DNA of 64,000 nucleotides from Polynucleobacter sp. 86C-FISCH (GCF_018882415.1 NZ_JACVOL010000001.1:1031531-1095530), one strand, 5' to 3'. Counted from the stretch's first letter, positions 28,554 to 38,807 are shown. Numbers and translations are program-made. The notes: generated by a model not told the origin, from the sequence alone.

Positions 28554-29633
28554 TTAGTTATCACCAAGAGCCGCTAGCAGCTCTGCTTGGTGCTCGGAGG
28601 CAAGGGCATTGCAAAGATCGTCTATATCGCCATCCATCATTGCATCAATCTTATATAGAGTGAGGTTGATGCGATGATCGGTAATACGACCTTGAGGGAA
28701 GTTATAAGTTCGGATGCGATCGCTACGATCTCCGGAGCCAATCAGAGATTTTCGGGTCTGTGCTTCGAGTTGATGCTTCTCGCGCTCGCGTGCATCCATG
28801 ATGCGAGAAACTAATACTTTCATGGCTTGTTCACGGTTGCGGTGTTGGCTGCGATCATCTTGGCACTCCACTACTGTCCCTGTTGGCAAGTGAGTAATAC
28901 GTACCGCGGAGTCTGTTTTATTAATATGCTGTCCACCAGCACCTGAGGCGCGGAAAGTATCGATTCTTAATTCAGCTGGGTTGATCTTGACCGCCTCCAG
29001 TTCATCTGCCTCAGGCATCACGGCTACAGTACAAGCAGAGGTGTGAATGCGGCCCTGAGTTTCTGTCTGTGGAACACGTTGCACGCGATGACCACCAGAT
29101 TCAAACTTTAGGCGCGAGTAAACGGCTTGACCCACCAGGCGCAAGACCACTTCTTTATACCCACCCAAATCAGATTCAGCAGCACTGACTACTTCAACTT
29201 TCCAGCCTTGGCGTTCAGCAAAGCGCGTGTACATACGTAGAAGATCGCCTGCAAATAGCGCACTCTCATCGCCACCAGTACCTGCCCGAATTTCTAAGAA
29301 AACGTTACGTTCATCGTTCTCATCTTTAGGCAGCAAGAGCTTTTGGAGTGTGCCCTCAAGCACTTCCATCGTCGCCAAAGCCTGCTTCTGCTCTTCATCC
29401 GCGAAATCTTTCATTTCTGGATCTTTGCGCATATCTTCTGCTGCTTGAGCATCCGCTTCGGCTTGCTTGTAGAGCCCGAATTGCTCAACTACTGTCGCAA
29501 TATCAGAATGTTCGCGCGTGAGCTTCCGATAGGCATCCATATCCTTGGTTGCTTCTTCGGAGGTTAATAAGGAATTGAGTTCGGCTAAGCGCGTGTCTAG
29601 GTGGTCTAGCTTAGCCCGCATGCTGGGCTTCAT
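28554..29633 (-). CDS. prfA: Peptide chain release factor 1
   Basis: RF1 reads UAA and UAG stop codons and triggers peptide release. The 359-residue length is normal. The GGQ motif in [16 protein letters not shown] contacts the peptidyl transferase centre and is the target of PrmC downstream. The decoding motif is PQT in [10 protein letters not shown], where E. coli has PAT; the Pro and Thr are kept. It starts directly after hemA ends, so the two are translationally linked. Confidence 0.97.
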   Translation of the reverse strand: MKPSMRAKLDHLDTRLAELNSLLTSEEATKDMDAYRKLTREHSDIATVVEQFGLYKQAEADAQAAEDMRKDPEMKDFADEEQKQALATMEVLEGTLQKLLLPKDENDERNVFLEIRAGTGGDESALFAGDLLRMYTRFAERQGWKVEVVSAAESDLGGYKEVVLRLVGQAVYSRLKFESGGHRVQRVPQTETQGRIHTSACTVAVMPEADELEAVKINPAELRIDTFRASGAGGQHINKTDSAVRITHLPTGTVVECQDDRSQHRNREQAMKVLVSRIMDAREREKHQLEAQTRKSLIGSGDRSDRIRTYNFPQGRITDHRINLTLYKIDAMMDGDIDDLCNALASEHQAELLAALGDN

Positions 29634-30950
29634 CTAATGGTCTTCTGGCTTGGAGTGCGAGGCGAATAATTTCGGTAACAACTTAATCAAGGCGTCACGC
29701 TCAGCGCCATTAGAGTGTTGCAGCGCATGGAGTGAGCCATGCAAAAATTTATTTGTGAGACCTTGCGCCATTGCATTGAGAACTTCTTGTGGGTCATCAC
29801 CGCGCATCAAGCGCTTCATTGCACGCTCAAGCTCTAGTTGCCGCAAGCGTTCACCTTGCTGCTGAATATCCTGAATCAGTGGAACAGAATTGCGACCCTG
29901 CATCCAATGCATAAAGTTGCCAACACGATCTTCGATGATCGCCTCGGCTTGACTTACTGCCGCTTGACGTAAATTGGCGCCAGTTTGAATCATGACCCCT
30001 AAGTCATCTACTGTGTAGAGGTAGATGTCATCTAAGCGGGAGATTTCAGGTTCAAAGTCTCTTGGTACTGCCAAATCAATCATCACCATCGGCTTATGAC
30101 GGCGCTGTTTAAGGGCGCTTTCCACCATGCCAAGGCCAATAATCGGAAGGGATGAGGCGGTACTAGAAACAATAATGTCAAATTCGTGGAGGCGGCCAGG
30201 TAGCTCGGAGAGCTTGAAGGACTCGGCCTCTACATCTTGTGCAGAAATAGAGTCTGCTAATTCTTGGCCACGCTCGATAGTGCGATTAGCGATTGCAACA
30301 TTTTTAGGTTTACGTGCAACGAAATGTGTTGCACATAAGGTGATCATGTCACCAGCACCAATAAACAAAATCTTTTGATCTGAAATTTTTTCAAAGATGC
30401 GTTCAGAGAGTCGCACAGATGCTGCAGCCATTGAAATAGAGTGAGCGCCGATTTCAGTTGAGCCGCGCACCTCTTTGGCCACTGCGAATGTTTTCTGAAA
30501 GAGTTGATTGAGATAAGTTCCTAAAACACCAGCATCATTTGCCGTGCGGACCGCATCTTTCATTTGCCCTAAGATTTGAGTCTCACCAATGACCATCGAG
30601 TCTAGACCGCATGCCACTCTGAAGGCATGTCGAACTGCATCGGATTGTGGCAAAGAGTAAATATGAGGCTCAAGACTGCTAGGCGCAAGTTGTTGAGTTT
30701 TTGCTAGCCAATCAAAAGTTGCTTCATGCAAGATACTCGCAGCATTGTCATCATTCGCAGCGCAATACAGCTCGGTACGGTTGCATGTCGACAAAATAGT
30801 GGCTTCGGGCAGCCCAGCATGATTCGCACCAACCAAGTGTTGGCGTAGATCGTGCAACGCTTCTTGAAGAAATTCAGGGTCAAAGGCGACCTTTTCCCGA
30901 ATGGCGACCGGCGCTGTGTGATGATTGATGCCGAGTGTCAACAACTTCAT
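29634..30950 (-). CDS. hemA: Glutamyl-tRNA reductase
   Basis: HemA reduces glutamyl-tRNA to glutamate semialdehyde, the first step of C5 heme synthesis. The 438-residue protein has the nucleophilic cysteine in [14 protein letters not shown], the [12 protein letters not shown] block, and an NADPH-binding region starting [10 protein letters not shown]-terminal dimerisation helices follow. It is the first gene of hemA-prfA-prmC-grxD and is divergent from a small GlsB-like gene, so its promoter must lie in or next to that gene. Confidence 0.97.
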   Translation of the reverse strand: MKLLTLGINHHTAPVAIREKVAFDPEFLQEALHDLRQHLVGANHAGLPEATILSTCNRTELYCAANDDNAASILHEATFDWLAKTQQLAPSSLEPHIYSLPQSDAVRHAFRVACGLDSMVIGETQILGQMKDAVRTANDAGVLGTYLNQLFQKTFAVAKEVRGSTEIGAHSISMAAASVRLSERIFEKISDQKILFIGAGDMITLCATHFVARKPKNVAIANRTIERGQELADSISAQDVEAESFKLSELPGRLHEFDIIVSSTASSLPIIGLGMVESALKQRRHKPMVMIDLAVPRDFEPEISRLDDIYLYTVDDLGVMIQTGANLRQAAVSQAEAIIEDRVGNFMHWMQGRNSVPLIQDIQQQGERLRQLELERAMKRLMRGDDPQEVLNAMAQGLTNKFLHGSLHALQHSNGAERDALIKLLPKLFASHSKPEDH

Positions 30951-30993
30951 AATGGCAATTATAGATTTGATGGCAGCATTAATGGGGGTATCA

Positions 30994-31248
30994 ATGGGGT
31001 TTTTAGCTTTTCTGGTGATTGGGGGTATTTCTGGGGTCTCAGCCTGGATCTTTTATCCCGGCCCCTCACAGGGCTTCAGGCCTGGGAAGGTCCTTGTAGC
31101 CTTCTTGCTCGGCTTCATTGCGGCTGCTGGCAGCTCGTTTTTAGGGCAATACTTGGGATTTTTTCAGTCCGGGCAAATATTGGAGTGGGCCAGCGCTATT
31201 TTTGCCTCTTGTACGGTAGCTTGCGTATTTACCGCTTTAACTAAATAA
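30994..31248 (+). CDS. Small membrane protein resembling the GlsB/YeaQ/YmgE family
   Basis: An 84-residue protein with three predicted membrane helices and glycine-rich packing: [18 protein letters not shown], the [12 protein letters not shown] loop, then [19 protein letters not shown] and a C-terminal helix. Length, Gly pattern and the PG turn resemble GlsB/YeaQ stress-linked proteins of unknown function. I prefer the ATG at 30994, preceded by GGGGGT, because it aligns with the family N-terminus; ATG at 30952 would add 14 residues and leave only one base before the divergent hemA start. The tail overlaps ung by 12 bases. Confidence 0.7.
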   Translation: MGFLAFLVIGGISGVSAWIFYPGPSQGFRPGKVLVAFLLGFIAAAGSSFLGQYLGFFQSGQILEWASAIFASCTVACVFTALTK

Positions 31249-31992
31249 GTCATTTTGAACGCTCTCCACCCAACGGATGGGTGAGCTTTTGTGTTCAATC
31301 AACCACTGATTAGTTCTGCTGAAGTGATTGCAGCTTGCCTTGGCGCCGGGCTCCAAAAAGGGCTTCTCTGTTTTATATACCCCTAAGCCTGATGGGTGCG
31401 AAGATTGGAGAACAAGTTGGTTTTGGCCATCTTCAATCAAGGGCAGCTTGGATTGCGCGTGACCACCCCAGAGCATCCAAACTAAATGCGGCTTAGATTT
31501 AGAAAGCGCATTGATTAAATGATCAATCAAACTTTTCCACCCTAAATTGGTGTGACTGCCTGCTTCGCCCAGTCTGACGCTCAAGGCAGTATTGAGAAGA
31601 AGAACACCCTGCTTGGCCCAGCTATGCAGGTCACCGTTGGGTAAATGACCAAAACCTTCTAGCGCAAGTGCTTTGCTGATGTTGCGAAGCGAACTGGGAA
31701 ATTCTCGAGAGTTGATTCCAATTTCCGCTGGAATAGAAAAAGCAAGTCCCTGGGCTAGTCCTGGAGAGTGATAGGGGTCTTGACCCAGAATCACGACCTT
31801 AACCGAATCCACTGGAGTCAGTTTGAGTGCTTTAAAAAAGTTTTGCGGTTCTGGCCTTACCGCGCCTGGATCAGAATTCAAAACAGTCTGCAAATTCTTT
31901 TCTAGCGATTCCCAATCTGCCGACTCAAAATAGTTTCCTAGTAGTGCACGCCAATCACTGGGGATATCGTCTTTTGAAAATAGTGCCTTCAA
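31237..31992 (-). CDS. ung: Uracil-DNA glycosylase
   Basis: Ung removes uracil from DNA in base excision repair. The 251-residue family-1 protein has the water-activating motif GQDPYHSPGLAQGLAFS and the late HPSGLGVY loop that inserts into the minor groove. The start appears to be TTG at 31992 (MKALFSKDDIPSDW); the next Met is far inside the fold. It is 6 bases after the M61 peptidase gene, so probably co-transcribed, and its 3' end overlaps the convergent small membrane protein gene. Confidence 0.95.
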   Translation of the reverse strand: MKALFSKDDIPSDWRALLGNYFESADWESLEKNLQTVLNSDPGAVRPEPQNFFKALKLTPVDSVKVVILGQDPYHSPGLAQGLAFSIPAEIGINSREFPSSLRNISKALALEGFGHLPNGDLHSWAKQGVLLLNTALSVRLGEAGSHTNLGWKSLIDHLINALSKSKPHLVWMLWGGHAQSKLPLIEDGQNQLVLQSSHPSGLGVYKTEKPFLEPGAKASCNHFSRTNQWLIEHKSSPIRWVESVQNDLFS

Positions 31993-31998
31993 TTTTGA

Positions 31999-33780
31999 TC
32001 AGACATCTTTCTTTGGCGATAGCTCATATTGTGCAGGTGCTTGGGCGGATTGCAGTGAGACCATCCGCTCATGCTCAAGATCATCGCGATAAAAAGTGAT
32101 ACGTGTTTGAGTATTTTCAGAAAGGCTGCCCAAAACCCTATCCCAACGTGCGCTGGTGACCCTTTGCCCATCAACGCTAGCCAGTAAATCCCCGGCTGCT
32201 AGACCTGCTGTCTGGGCAATGCCGCTATCGAGCACATGAGTAATCTTGAGCCAACCATTCGCATCGGTATATCGCATGCCAAATTGCAATTTAAGTTTTT
32301 CCAAAGTTGATTGATGTTTTAGCTTTACGGCAACGAGGTTTGATCCAATCCATTTTTGCAATGGAATATCCTCAACGCCAAAAATATAACGTGCTTTTAT
32401 GTCTGCCCAAATTTTGCTGAAACCTTCTCCCAGCAACTCTACTAACAAATCATCCAGCCCATCCTCAGCGATGCCATCCAGGGTGATGCCATGCTTGCGC
32501 CAAATGAGACGCATTAAATCATCTAGGGAGAGTTTGTTTTTGGAGAACGCGCGGATTTGTAAATCGAGGCCAAGAGCCAGTAATGCACCCTTCCCGTAGT
32601 AGCTAACAACGGCATTGGGTGTGTTTTCGTCTGCTTGGTAATACTTAGTCCAGGCATCAAATGAGCTATCAGCAAGGCTTTGCTTATGACGTCCAGGGCC
32701 GCGTGAGATGCCATTCCAGTTATCGGCAACCAGTCTTAGGTAGGTTTTGAGATCGATCCGCTTGCTGCGCAGTAGCTGAAGATCATCGTAATAACTAGTG
32801 AAGCCCTCAAATACCCAGAGTAAGCGAGTGTGATTTCTTTTTGCGAGATCATAAGGTTGAAAAGCTTTTGGCTGAATACGCTTAACCAGCCACGCATGAA
32901 AATATTCATGACTGCACAGGCCTAGAAATTCTCTATAAGCAGACTCTTCAAAGAGAATATTTTCCTGGGGGATTTGATCGCGTCGGCAAAGTAATGCAGT
33001 GCTATTGCGATGTTCAAGGCCGCCATAGCCATTCAGTACGGCATTAACTAAAAACAGATATTCCCCAAATGGGGCGCGCTTGGTTTTGGGTTCAAACAAT
33101 TCAATAGTGCTGCTGCAGATTGCCTGAAGATCTTCAGCAAGGCGCTTAGAGTCAACAATGTGATTGCACCCCTGAATAGCCATGCGATGGGATACGCCAT
33201 TAGATTTCCAGTGCACCAGTTGAAACTCGCCCATAGCGATAGGATGATCAAGTAAATCATCATAATTTTTTGCTAGATAAAAACCAAATCCACGCTCATC
33301 AGTCTTTGCTGCTCTTAAAGTCGTTTGTACTGTCCAGTGGTCTGCAAAAGCAAGCTCAGGCGCAGTGACGGCGAGAGAGCAGGGTAAATATTCTTGGCCT
33401 TTGACTGCAAGACATAGGCTGGTTGCGTTGAAGAAGGCTCGCTCAGTATCGAGATAGGCCGCACGAACTGATGAATCAAATGCGTAAACAGTTGTCAGGA
33501 CTTCAATAGAGTCATTTGATGGCGGTAAACGCCAATGGTCGTTATCAATCCGCTCTACCGCAAGTTTCTTTCTAGTGCCCGTCCCTGAGAATGCTTCAAG
33601 TGACTCCACATGTTTACTGAAATCCCGAATTAAATAACTACCCGGAATCCAGGCCGGCATTTGCAGGATCTGACCAGTAGGGTCGGGGTTGGTAATGTGT
33701 AGCTTTACACGAAAACGATGACCATGAAGATCAGCCGGCCAGACCGTATATTGGATTGCAGGTAAGTCGACATTGTTCAT
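31999..33780 (-). CDS. M61-family metallopeptidase with PDZ domain
   Basis: This 593-residue protein belongs to the M61 (glycyl aminopeptidase-type) family. It has an N-terminal beta-rich domain, the zinc motif HEYFH in LCSHEYFHAWLVKRIQP near residue 285, the downstream glutamate region LLWVFEGFTSYYDD, and a PDZ domain near residues 495-575 (SGIAQTAGLAAGDLLASVDG). No signal peptide is visible, so it is likely cytoplasmic. It sits between dsbC and ung. The natural substrate is unknown. Confidence 0.88.
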   Translation of the reverse strand: MNNVDLPAIQYTVWPADLHGHRFRVKLHITNPDPTGQILQMPAWIPGSYLIRDFSKHVESLEAFSGTGTRKKLAVERIDNDHWRLPPSNDSIEVLTTVYAFDSSVRAAYLDTERAFFNATSLCLAVKGQEYLPCSLAVTAPELAFADHWTVQTTLRAAKTDERGFGFYLAKNYDDLLDHPIAMGEFQLVHWKSNGVSHRMAIQGCNHIVDSKRLAEDLQAICSSTIELFEPKTKRAPFGEYLFLVNAVLNGYGGLEHRNSTALLCRRDQIPQENILFEESAYREFLGLCSHEYFHAWLVKRIQPKAFQPYDLAKRNHTRLLWVFEGFTSYYDDLQLLRSKRIDLKTYLRLVADNWNGISRGPGRHKQSLADSSFDAWTKYYQADENTPNAVVSYYGKGALLALGLDLQIRAFSKNKLSLDDLMRLIWRKHGITLDGIAEDGLDDLLVELLGEGFSKIWADIKARYIFGVEDIPLQKWIGSNLVAVKLKHQSTLEKLKLQFGMRYTDANGWLKITHVLDSGIAQTAGLAAGDLLASVDGQRVTSARWDRVLGSLSENTQTRITFYRDDLEHERMVSLQSAQAPAQYELSPKKDV

Positions 33781-33785
33781 GATGA

Positions 33786-34508
33786 TTATTTCAGTGAATT
33801 AAATTTCTTTTCAATGTCAGTGATTTGTACGGCACCAGGGAAGCGGCTGCCATCTGTAAAGAATAAAGTTGGTGTGCCTGTAACCCCATAAGTCTTGGCA
33901 AAAGCCATATTCTTGTCTAGTGGTGTGCTGCAATCTGCTTTGCCACTAGGTGTAATGCCGTTAATCATCCAATCCATATAAGCCTTATATGGATCTGCTG
34001 AGCACCAAATTTGTTTTGATTTTTGTGCAGAATCTGGCGATAGGATTGGAATCAGATAGGTATAGATAGTGACGTTGTCCAATTGCTGCAGTGATTTTTC
34101 TAAGCGCTTACAGTAGCCACAATTAGGATCGGAGAAAACGGCAAGCTGACGGCTGCCATTGCCGCGAACATTTTTGATGGCGTTGGTAAGTGTTAAATCG
34201 CTCCATTTAATGCGATTTAAATCTGCCTGCCTTTGCTCAGTAATATTTTTACCGCTTGCAAGTTCAATGATTTCACCCTGAATCAGATATTTTCCAGAGG
34301 TGTCTGTATAAAAAATATCGTTGCCTACTAATACTTCGTACAAACCAGATACAGGCGCCGGAGAAACACTTTTGACTTTGGCATTAGTGCCCAATTTTTT
34401 TTGAATTTCTGTTTTGATTTGCTGTTCTGGTTGCGCATGCGCTAATCCAGCGCAAATAAGGCTGGCGCCAATAAAAGCAATCGTAGATAAGAATTTATTC
34501 AAAATCAA
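33786..34508 (-). CDS. dsbC: Thiol:disulfide interchange protein, DsbC type
   Basis: DsbC shuffles wrong disulfides in periplasmic proteins. The 240-residue protein has a signal peptide ending GLAHAQ, an N-terminal dimerisation domain (IKTEIQKKLG), and the thioredoxin domain with DPNCGYCKRLEK carrying the CGYC active site and TGTPTLFF with the cis-proline. The start is a TTG codon, at 34508 or two codons later at 34502; both follow the AGGAGA ribosome site, and the second has better spacing. It overlaps the 3' end of the ubiH-type gene. Confidence 0.93.
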   Translation of the reverse strand: MILNKFLSTIAFIGASLICAGLAHAQPEQQIKTEIQKKLGTNAKVKSVSPAPVSGLYEVLVGNDIFYTDTSGKYLIQGEIIELASGKNITEQRQADLNRIKWSDLTLTNAIKNVRGNGSRQLAVFSDPNCGYCKRLEKSLQQLDNVTIYTYLIPILSPDSAQKSKQIWCSADPYKAYMDWMINGITPSGKADCSTPLDKNMAFAKTYGVTGTPTLFFTDGSRFPGAVQITDIEKKFNSLK

Positions 34509-35769
34509 TTTCTCCTAAAGCGCGTTCAATTAAGCGCTGTTTTATAAAGTGGCTTTTGTTCACAAGACCTAGACCCCAGTTACGAAGTTGTCGTTCTGTG
34601 TTGCTGCTTGCAGAAAATAGTTTCTTCAGTTTATCGGTAACCCATAGAAGGGCGCTGGTGTCACCTTGGCGTTGACGTTCATAGCGACGAAGTAACACGA
34701 TGTCGCTTGGTGAGCGGAAGGACTCACGTTTACCTAAAATATTTAATAAGACAGCAACATCACGAAGTCCTAAATTGAGGCCTTGCCCCGCCAGAGGATG
34801 CATGACATGCGCGGCATCGCCAATGAGCACAACCTTTGGAGAGGCTTCTGGGCCGATAAAACGTTTGGCTCGAATTTTTCGTAAAGGATAGGCCGCTGGT
34901 ATGGAGTTCAGAGTGAGTTCGCCTAACTGCTTAAGTATGACGCCATTCGCAATCGAAGCAAACTGATCTAGCCATTGGGCTTGATCAAGCTTTAATAAAT
35001 CAGCCGCACGCTCAGGTGAGGTGGACCAGACCATGGAAACTTGTTTGCCTGGTAAAGGCAACATGGCAACTATGTCGCCACCTGGTAAGAACCACTGAAA
35101 TGCAGTTTCTAAGTGTGGATAGGTACAGAGCCAATTAGCTACCACCGCGCTTTGCGAATAACTTTCTTCACTAGCGCTAATCCCAAGCTCATTGCGAATG
35201 GGGGAGTTGGCACCATCGGCTGCAATGACTAGTTGCGCGCGAATGCTGCCGCCATTTTTTAAATGCAAAGTACTTCCATCTGCATCTACATGAATTTTTT
35301 CTACGACATCACTGATACGTTCTAGCTTGTTTTGAAAGCGTGATGCTTGATCAAGGGTGTGCTCAATTAAGTTGGACTCTCCAATCCAGGCGAGCTGAGG
35401 TGTTCCTGCTTCAAATGCCGAAAGGTGGAGTTGGTCATTTTTTTCGCCCCTATCGCCGTAGATGCGCATATCTCGGACCGGCTGCAGGCGGCTGTGATCA
35501 ATTGCGTCCCAAATTTGTAGGTGAGCCAGCAATTTTTGAGTGCTTGGGGAAAAAGCGTAGATTCGTTGTCCCCATTGGGTGCCTTGTGGACTAGCAATGC
35601 TTTGTCCTAAATCGGGAGCTATTTCAATGGTTTGCAGGCCTAGTTGAGCTAGGCCGAGGGCGCAAGCCTTACCAGCAATCCCTCCGCCGACCACAACAAC
35701 GTCTGCTGTGCGCATTTGGGAGGGGTGGCCTGAGGATTTGGACAGGGAATTTGAGTGAACTTCTGACAT
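34495..35769 (-). CDS. UbiH/UbiF/Coq6-family FAD-dependent hydroxylase
   Basis: A 424-residue flavoprotein monooxygenase, probably one of the hydroxylases of ubiquinone synthesis. The FAD dinucleotide fold is VVVGGGIAGKACALGLA, the second FAD motif is VLIGDAAHVMHPLAGQGLNL and the DG motif is VIAADGANSPIRN. Which ring position it hydroxylates cannot be told. Another ubiquinone hydroxylase, coq7, is present in this window. It is divergent from ychF with 40 bases between and overlaps dsbC. Confidence 0.9.
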   Translation of the reverse strand: MSEVHSNSLSKSSGHPSQMRTADVVVVGGGIAGKACALGLAQLGLQTIEIAPDLGQSIASPQGTQWGQRIYAFSPSTQKLLAHLQIWDAIDHSRLQPVRDMRIYGDRGEKNDQLHLSAFEAGTPQLAWIGESNLIEHTLDQASRFQNKLERISDVVEKIHVDADGSTLHLKNGGSIRAQLVIAADGANSPIRNELGISASEESYSQSAVVANWLCTYPHLETAFQWFLPGGDIVAMLPLPGKQVSMVWSTSPERAADLLKLDQAQWLDQFASIANGVILKQLGELTLNSIPAAYPLRKIRAKRFIGPEASPKVVLIGDAAHVMHPLAGQGLNLGLRDVAVLLNILGKRESFRSPSDIVLLRRYERQRQGDTSALLWVTDKLKKLFSASSNTERQLRNWGLGLVNKSHFIKQRLIERALGEIDFE

Positions 35770-35809
35770 AACTCGATGATATCGAAACCAGCCCCTTTAC
35801 AATAAGGTC

Positions 35810-36904
35810 ATGTCTTTGAAATGTGGCATCGTCGGCCTGCCTAACGTCGGCAAATCTACCCTCTTTAATGCGCTTACCAAAGCTGGAATCGCAGCGGAAA
35901 ACTATCCTTTCTGCACGATTGAGCCCAATGTAGGCGTGGTTGAGGTTCCTGACCCCCGTTTAGCCGCACTGGCTGAGATCGTGAAGCCTGAGCGCATTCT
36001 GCCGGCAGCAGTCGAATTTGTCGATATTGCTGGTTTGGTGGCTGGCGCCTCAAAAGGTGAAGGTCTTGGCAATCAGTTTTTGGCCAATATCCGTGAAACC
36101 GATGCCATTACCCATGTGGTGCGGTGTTTTGAGGATCCAAACGTGATTCACGTTGCCGGAAAAATTGATCCCATCGCCGATATTGGCGTGATTGATACCG
36201 AGTTGGCCCTATCCGATTTGGCTACAGTAGAGAAAACTCTAAATCGTTCAAGCAAGGCTGCAAAGTCTGGCAATGACAAAGAGGCTGCCGCTTTGGTTGC
36301 TGTTCTCACTAAAGTTCAAGCCCATCTGGATTCTGCTTTGCCAGTTCGTAGCTTGAACTTAAGTGATGACGAAAAATTACTGATTAAGCCTTTGTGCTTG
36401 ATTACAGCTAAGCCTGCAATGTATGTTGCGAACGTGAAAGAAGACGGCTTCTCAAACAATCCGCACCTCGATGCTGTTAAGCAACATGCCGCAAAAGAAG
36501 GTGCGCCGGTCGTAGCGGTTTGTGCTGCAATTGAAGCAGAAATTGCCGACTTGGATGAGGCTGACAAGATTGAGTTCTTGGCTGATCTGGGGATGGAAGA
36601 GCCGGGCCTAGATCGTGTGATTCGTGCGGGTTATTCATTGCTCGGCTTGCAAACCTATTTCACTGCGGGTGTTAAAGAGGTTCGCGCCTGGACTATTCAC
36701 CAAGGTGATACAGCGCCACAAGCTGCTGGTGTTATTCATACGGATTTTGAGCGCGGGTTTATTCGTGCTCAAACTATTTCTTATGATGACTTCGTTCAGT
36801 TCAAAGGTGAGGCGGGCGCCAAGGAAGCAGGCAAGATGCGCGCTGAAGGCAAGGAATACGTTGTGAAGGATGGAGACGTATTGAACTTCTTGTTTAACGT
36901 CTAA
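35810..36904 (+). CDS. ychF: Redox-regulated ATPase YchF (Obg-like)
   Basis: YchF is an Obg-family P-loop protein that prefers ATP and binds ribosomes. The 364-residue protein has G1 [14 protein letters not shown], the [10 protein letters not shown] switch I, and [20 protein letters not shown] as G3, a coiled-coil insert and a C-terminal TGS domain ending [16 protein letters not shown]. It stands alone with a terminator after it. Confidence 0.97.
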   Translation: MSLKCGIVGLPNVGKSTLFNALTKAGIAAENYPFCTIEPNVGVVEVPDPRLAALAEIVKPERILPAAVEFVDIAGLVAGASKGEGLGNQFLANIRETDAITHVVRCFEDPNVIHVAGKIDPIADIGVIDTELALSDLATVEKTLNRSSKAAKSGNDKEAAALVAVLTKVQAHLDSALPVRSLNLSDDEKLLIKPLCLITAKPAMYVANVKEDGFSNNPHLDAVKQHAAKEGAPVVAVCAAIEAEIADLDEADKIEFLADLGMEEPGLDRVIRAGYSLLGLQTYFTAGVKEVRAWTIHQGDTAPQAAGVIHTDFERGFIRAQTISYDDFVQFKGEAGAKEAGKMRAEGKEYVVKDGDVLNFLFNV

Positions 36905-36925
36905 GAAGTTCTATTCCAGCCAAAT

Positions 36926-36950
36926 AAAAAAGCCCTGAAAAGGGCTTTTT
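36926..36950. terminator. Terminator after ychF, probably bidirectional
   Basis: AGCCCT and AGGGCT form a GAAA-looped stem flanked by runs of A and T (about five each), 22 bases after the ychF stop. It separates ychF from the convergent winged-helix gene. Confidence 0.88.
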
Positions 36951-36981
36951 GTTTATGCAGCCAAAGAATCTGAAATCTTGA

Positions 36982-37374
36982 TTAAGAGGCTTTGACAGCC
37001 TTTTCCAAGCATTTAGAAATTTCTTCATAGCGCTTCAGTGCCATTTTGGTGGGCAACACTTCTTTTTTGCGACCATCCGCATTGGCAGCCATTTTGATAT
37101 AACCCAAGGCGCTGAGATTTTTGAGTCGACCATGCAAGGTGGCTTGTGAACCGAGGTCAGCAATAGAAATTAGATCGCCAACCAAAATCGCTTGCTTTGC
37201 ATGAGCGCAGGCAACGATCTTATCGAGCAAGCTTTCTTCAATGCAGTCCAGTTTTTTCCCTGGATTGATGCGATCGATAGTATCAATCAGATTAAGAAAC
37301 TTAATATAGGACGAGGTTTTAAGAGTTGGCATTTGCGCTTGAGATTTATTTGTTATTAGCTTTTGAGCTAACAT
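36982..37374 (-). CDS. Predicted winged-helix DNA-binding protein (MarR-like)
   Basis: A 130-residue protein with no clear named relative. Its centre reads like a winged helix: LLDKIVACAHAKQAILVGDL (helices), then LGSQATLHGRLKNLSALGYI as the recognition helix and a basic wing KMAANADGRKKEVLPT, then a C-terminal helix. This order resembles MarR-type regulators reduced to one domain. I chose the ATG at 37374, which has TAGGAA upstream; the frame continues to a GTG at 37411-37413. It is divergent from the MASE1-like gene with a dyad between them, suggesting it regulates that gene or itself. Confidence 0.65.
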   Translation of the reverse strand: MLAQKLITNKSQAQMPTLKTSSYIKFLNLIDTIDRINPGKKLDCIEESLLDKIVACAHAKQAILVGDLISIADLGSQATLHGRLKNLSALGYIKMAANADGRKKEVLPTKMALKRYEEISKCLEKAVKAS

Positions 37375-37402
37375 GAGTGTATTCCTAACCACCCATTTTA
37401 GC

Positions 37403-37420
37403 AATTGACGCACATCAATT
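37403..37420. promoter_or_regulatory. Dyad in the winged-helix/MASE1 divergent region, possible operator
   Basis: AATTGA and TCAATT form a perfect 6-base inverted repeat with a 6-base spacer inside the 69-base divergent gap. Size and position fit a winged-helix dimer site, but AT-rich 6-base arms are not rare by chance. Confidence 0.3.
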
Positions 37421-37443
37421 AAAAATAATCCATACTGATTGCA

Positions 37444-38013
37444 ATGTCTAAATTCTTCACAATTTCTTCAGAATGGTTTATTGGGTGCGCTATTAGTGCG
37501 ATGGCGTACACATTTCTCTTTTATTTCAATGGTTGGCTAACCAATAGTTTGGTATTTGGTTTGGGGGTGAATTGGATTTATCTTCCCGCTGGCTTACGTT
37601 TATTTCTAACTTTGATTTTTGGTTTGCCTGGCGCTCTAGGAATTGCAGCCGCCTCTTTCCTGATTAGCTACTACGGTGACTTCCCGCATGAATTAACACT
37701 TTGCATTGGCATTGGATTAATTTCAGGATTTGCGCCGTACTTAGCTAGATATTTTGTATTTAGCAATCTGCGGCTTGAATCAGATTTAAGCAATCTAAAT
37801 TTTCCAAAATTGATAGCCTGTATATTGATTTATTCCCTGTTGTCAGCGGGCCTACACCAATGGTGGTTTTCTACTATGACCTTAGAAGATACGGGGAGCG
37901 TAAATCACTTTGTAGTGATGTTTATAGGCGATGTATTGGGATCGCTGCTACTGATCTCGTTAATCAAATACTGCTTAGATCTCTTGAGAAAAGTTAGGCA
38001 AACAGCTCACTAA
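37444..38013 (+). CDS. Standalone MASE1-like integral membrane protein
   Basis: A 189-residue protein with about six membrane helices and no soluble output domain. [25 protein letters not shown] resembles the WxPAG signature of MASE1 sensor domains, and [14 protein letters not shown] near the C-terminus matches their conserved GD segment. MASE1 domains usually sit in front of kinase or GGDEF domains; here the protein ends soon after the last helix. No good ribosome site is seen before the ATG. The 3' end overlaps the convergent trpC by 20 bases. Function unknown; sensing or partner binding is inference. Confidence 0.7.
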   Translation: MSKFFTISSEWFIGCAISAMAYTFLFYFNGWLTNSLVFGLGVNWIYLPAGLRLFLTLIFGLPGALGIAAASFLISYYGDFPHELTLCIGIGLISGFAPYLARYFVFSNLRLESDLSNLNFPKLIACILIYSLLSAGLHQWWFSTMTLEDTGSVNHFVVMFIGDVLGSLLLISLIKYCLDLLRKVRQTAH

Positions 38014-38797
38014 GAGCGGCGCCCGGGTCGGCGGCACGCATAAAGGCTTCACCCACCAAGAAGGCATTCACTTGGTGTTCGCGCATGAGCTGAACATCGG
38101 CACGACCCAATATCCCAGACTCTGTTACCAATGTTTTGCTACTCGGAACCATAGATAGCAGAGAGAGCGTAGTTTGCAGAGTTACCTCAAAAGTCTTGAG
38201 GTTACGATTATTAATACCAAGTAGTGGTGTCTTGAGTTCCAGCGCTTGCTCCAGCTCGGGAGCATTGTGTACCTCGACCAATACATCCAAACCTAGCTCG
38301 TGCGCGCAGGCTTCTAACTCTTTCATTTGATTGAGTTCCAAGCAAGCCACGATTAACAGAATTGCATCTGCACCAATCGCGCGGGCTTCATAAACTTGAT
38401 ATGGGTCTATGGTGAAGTCTTTACGCAAAACGGGAATACTGCAAGCAGCACGAGCTTGCTGGAGGTAGTCGTTGCAGCCTTGAAAATAATCCACATCCGT
38501 TAGAACTGATAAACAAGCGGCGCCATGTTTTTCATAGGACTTGGCAATATCTGCTGGTATGAAGTTCTCGCGCAAGATCCCTTTGCTTGGGCTCGCCTTC
38601 TTAATTTCAGTGATCACACCAGCTTTACCAGCCGAAATCTTTCTCTCTATAGACTGAATAAAGCCTCTAGGCTTCAGAAGCGCGTCTAGATTGTTTGCTT
38701 CAGCTTGCTCGCGTTGATTGGCAAGCGACACTTTATTAAGGCAGTTAGCAACTTCAATCTTTTTGGTTGCAACAATTTTGTCGAGGATATCGCTCAT
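37994..38797 (-). CDS. trpC: Indole-3-glycerol phosphate synthase
   Basis: TrpC closes the indole ring in tryptophan synthesis. The 267-residue monofunctional barrel shows [15 protein letters not shown] with the catalytic lysine, [25 protein letters not shown] and [10 protein letters not shown], ending with VTESGILG. It is the last gene of the minus-strand run rpe-trpE-trpG-trpD-trpC and starts 10 bases after trpD. trpB, trpA and trpF are not in the window. Confidence 0.97.
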   Translation of the reverse strand: MSDILDKIVATKKIEVANCLNKVSLANQREQAEANNLDALLKPRGFIQSIERKISAGKAGVITEIKKASPSKGILRENFIPADIAKSYEKHGAACLSVLTDVDYFQGCNDYLQQARAACSIPVLRKDFTIDPYQVYEARAIGADAILLIVACLELNQMKELEACAHELGLDVLVEVHNAPELEQALELKTPLLGINNRNLKTFEVTLQTTLSLLSMVPSSKTLVTESGILGRADVQLMREHQVNAFLVGEAFMRAADPGAALSELFA

Positions 38798-38807
38798 GAA
38801 TAATGAC

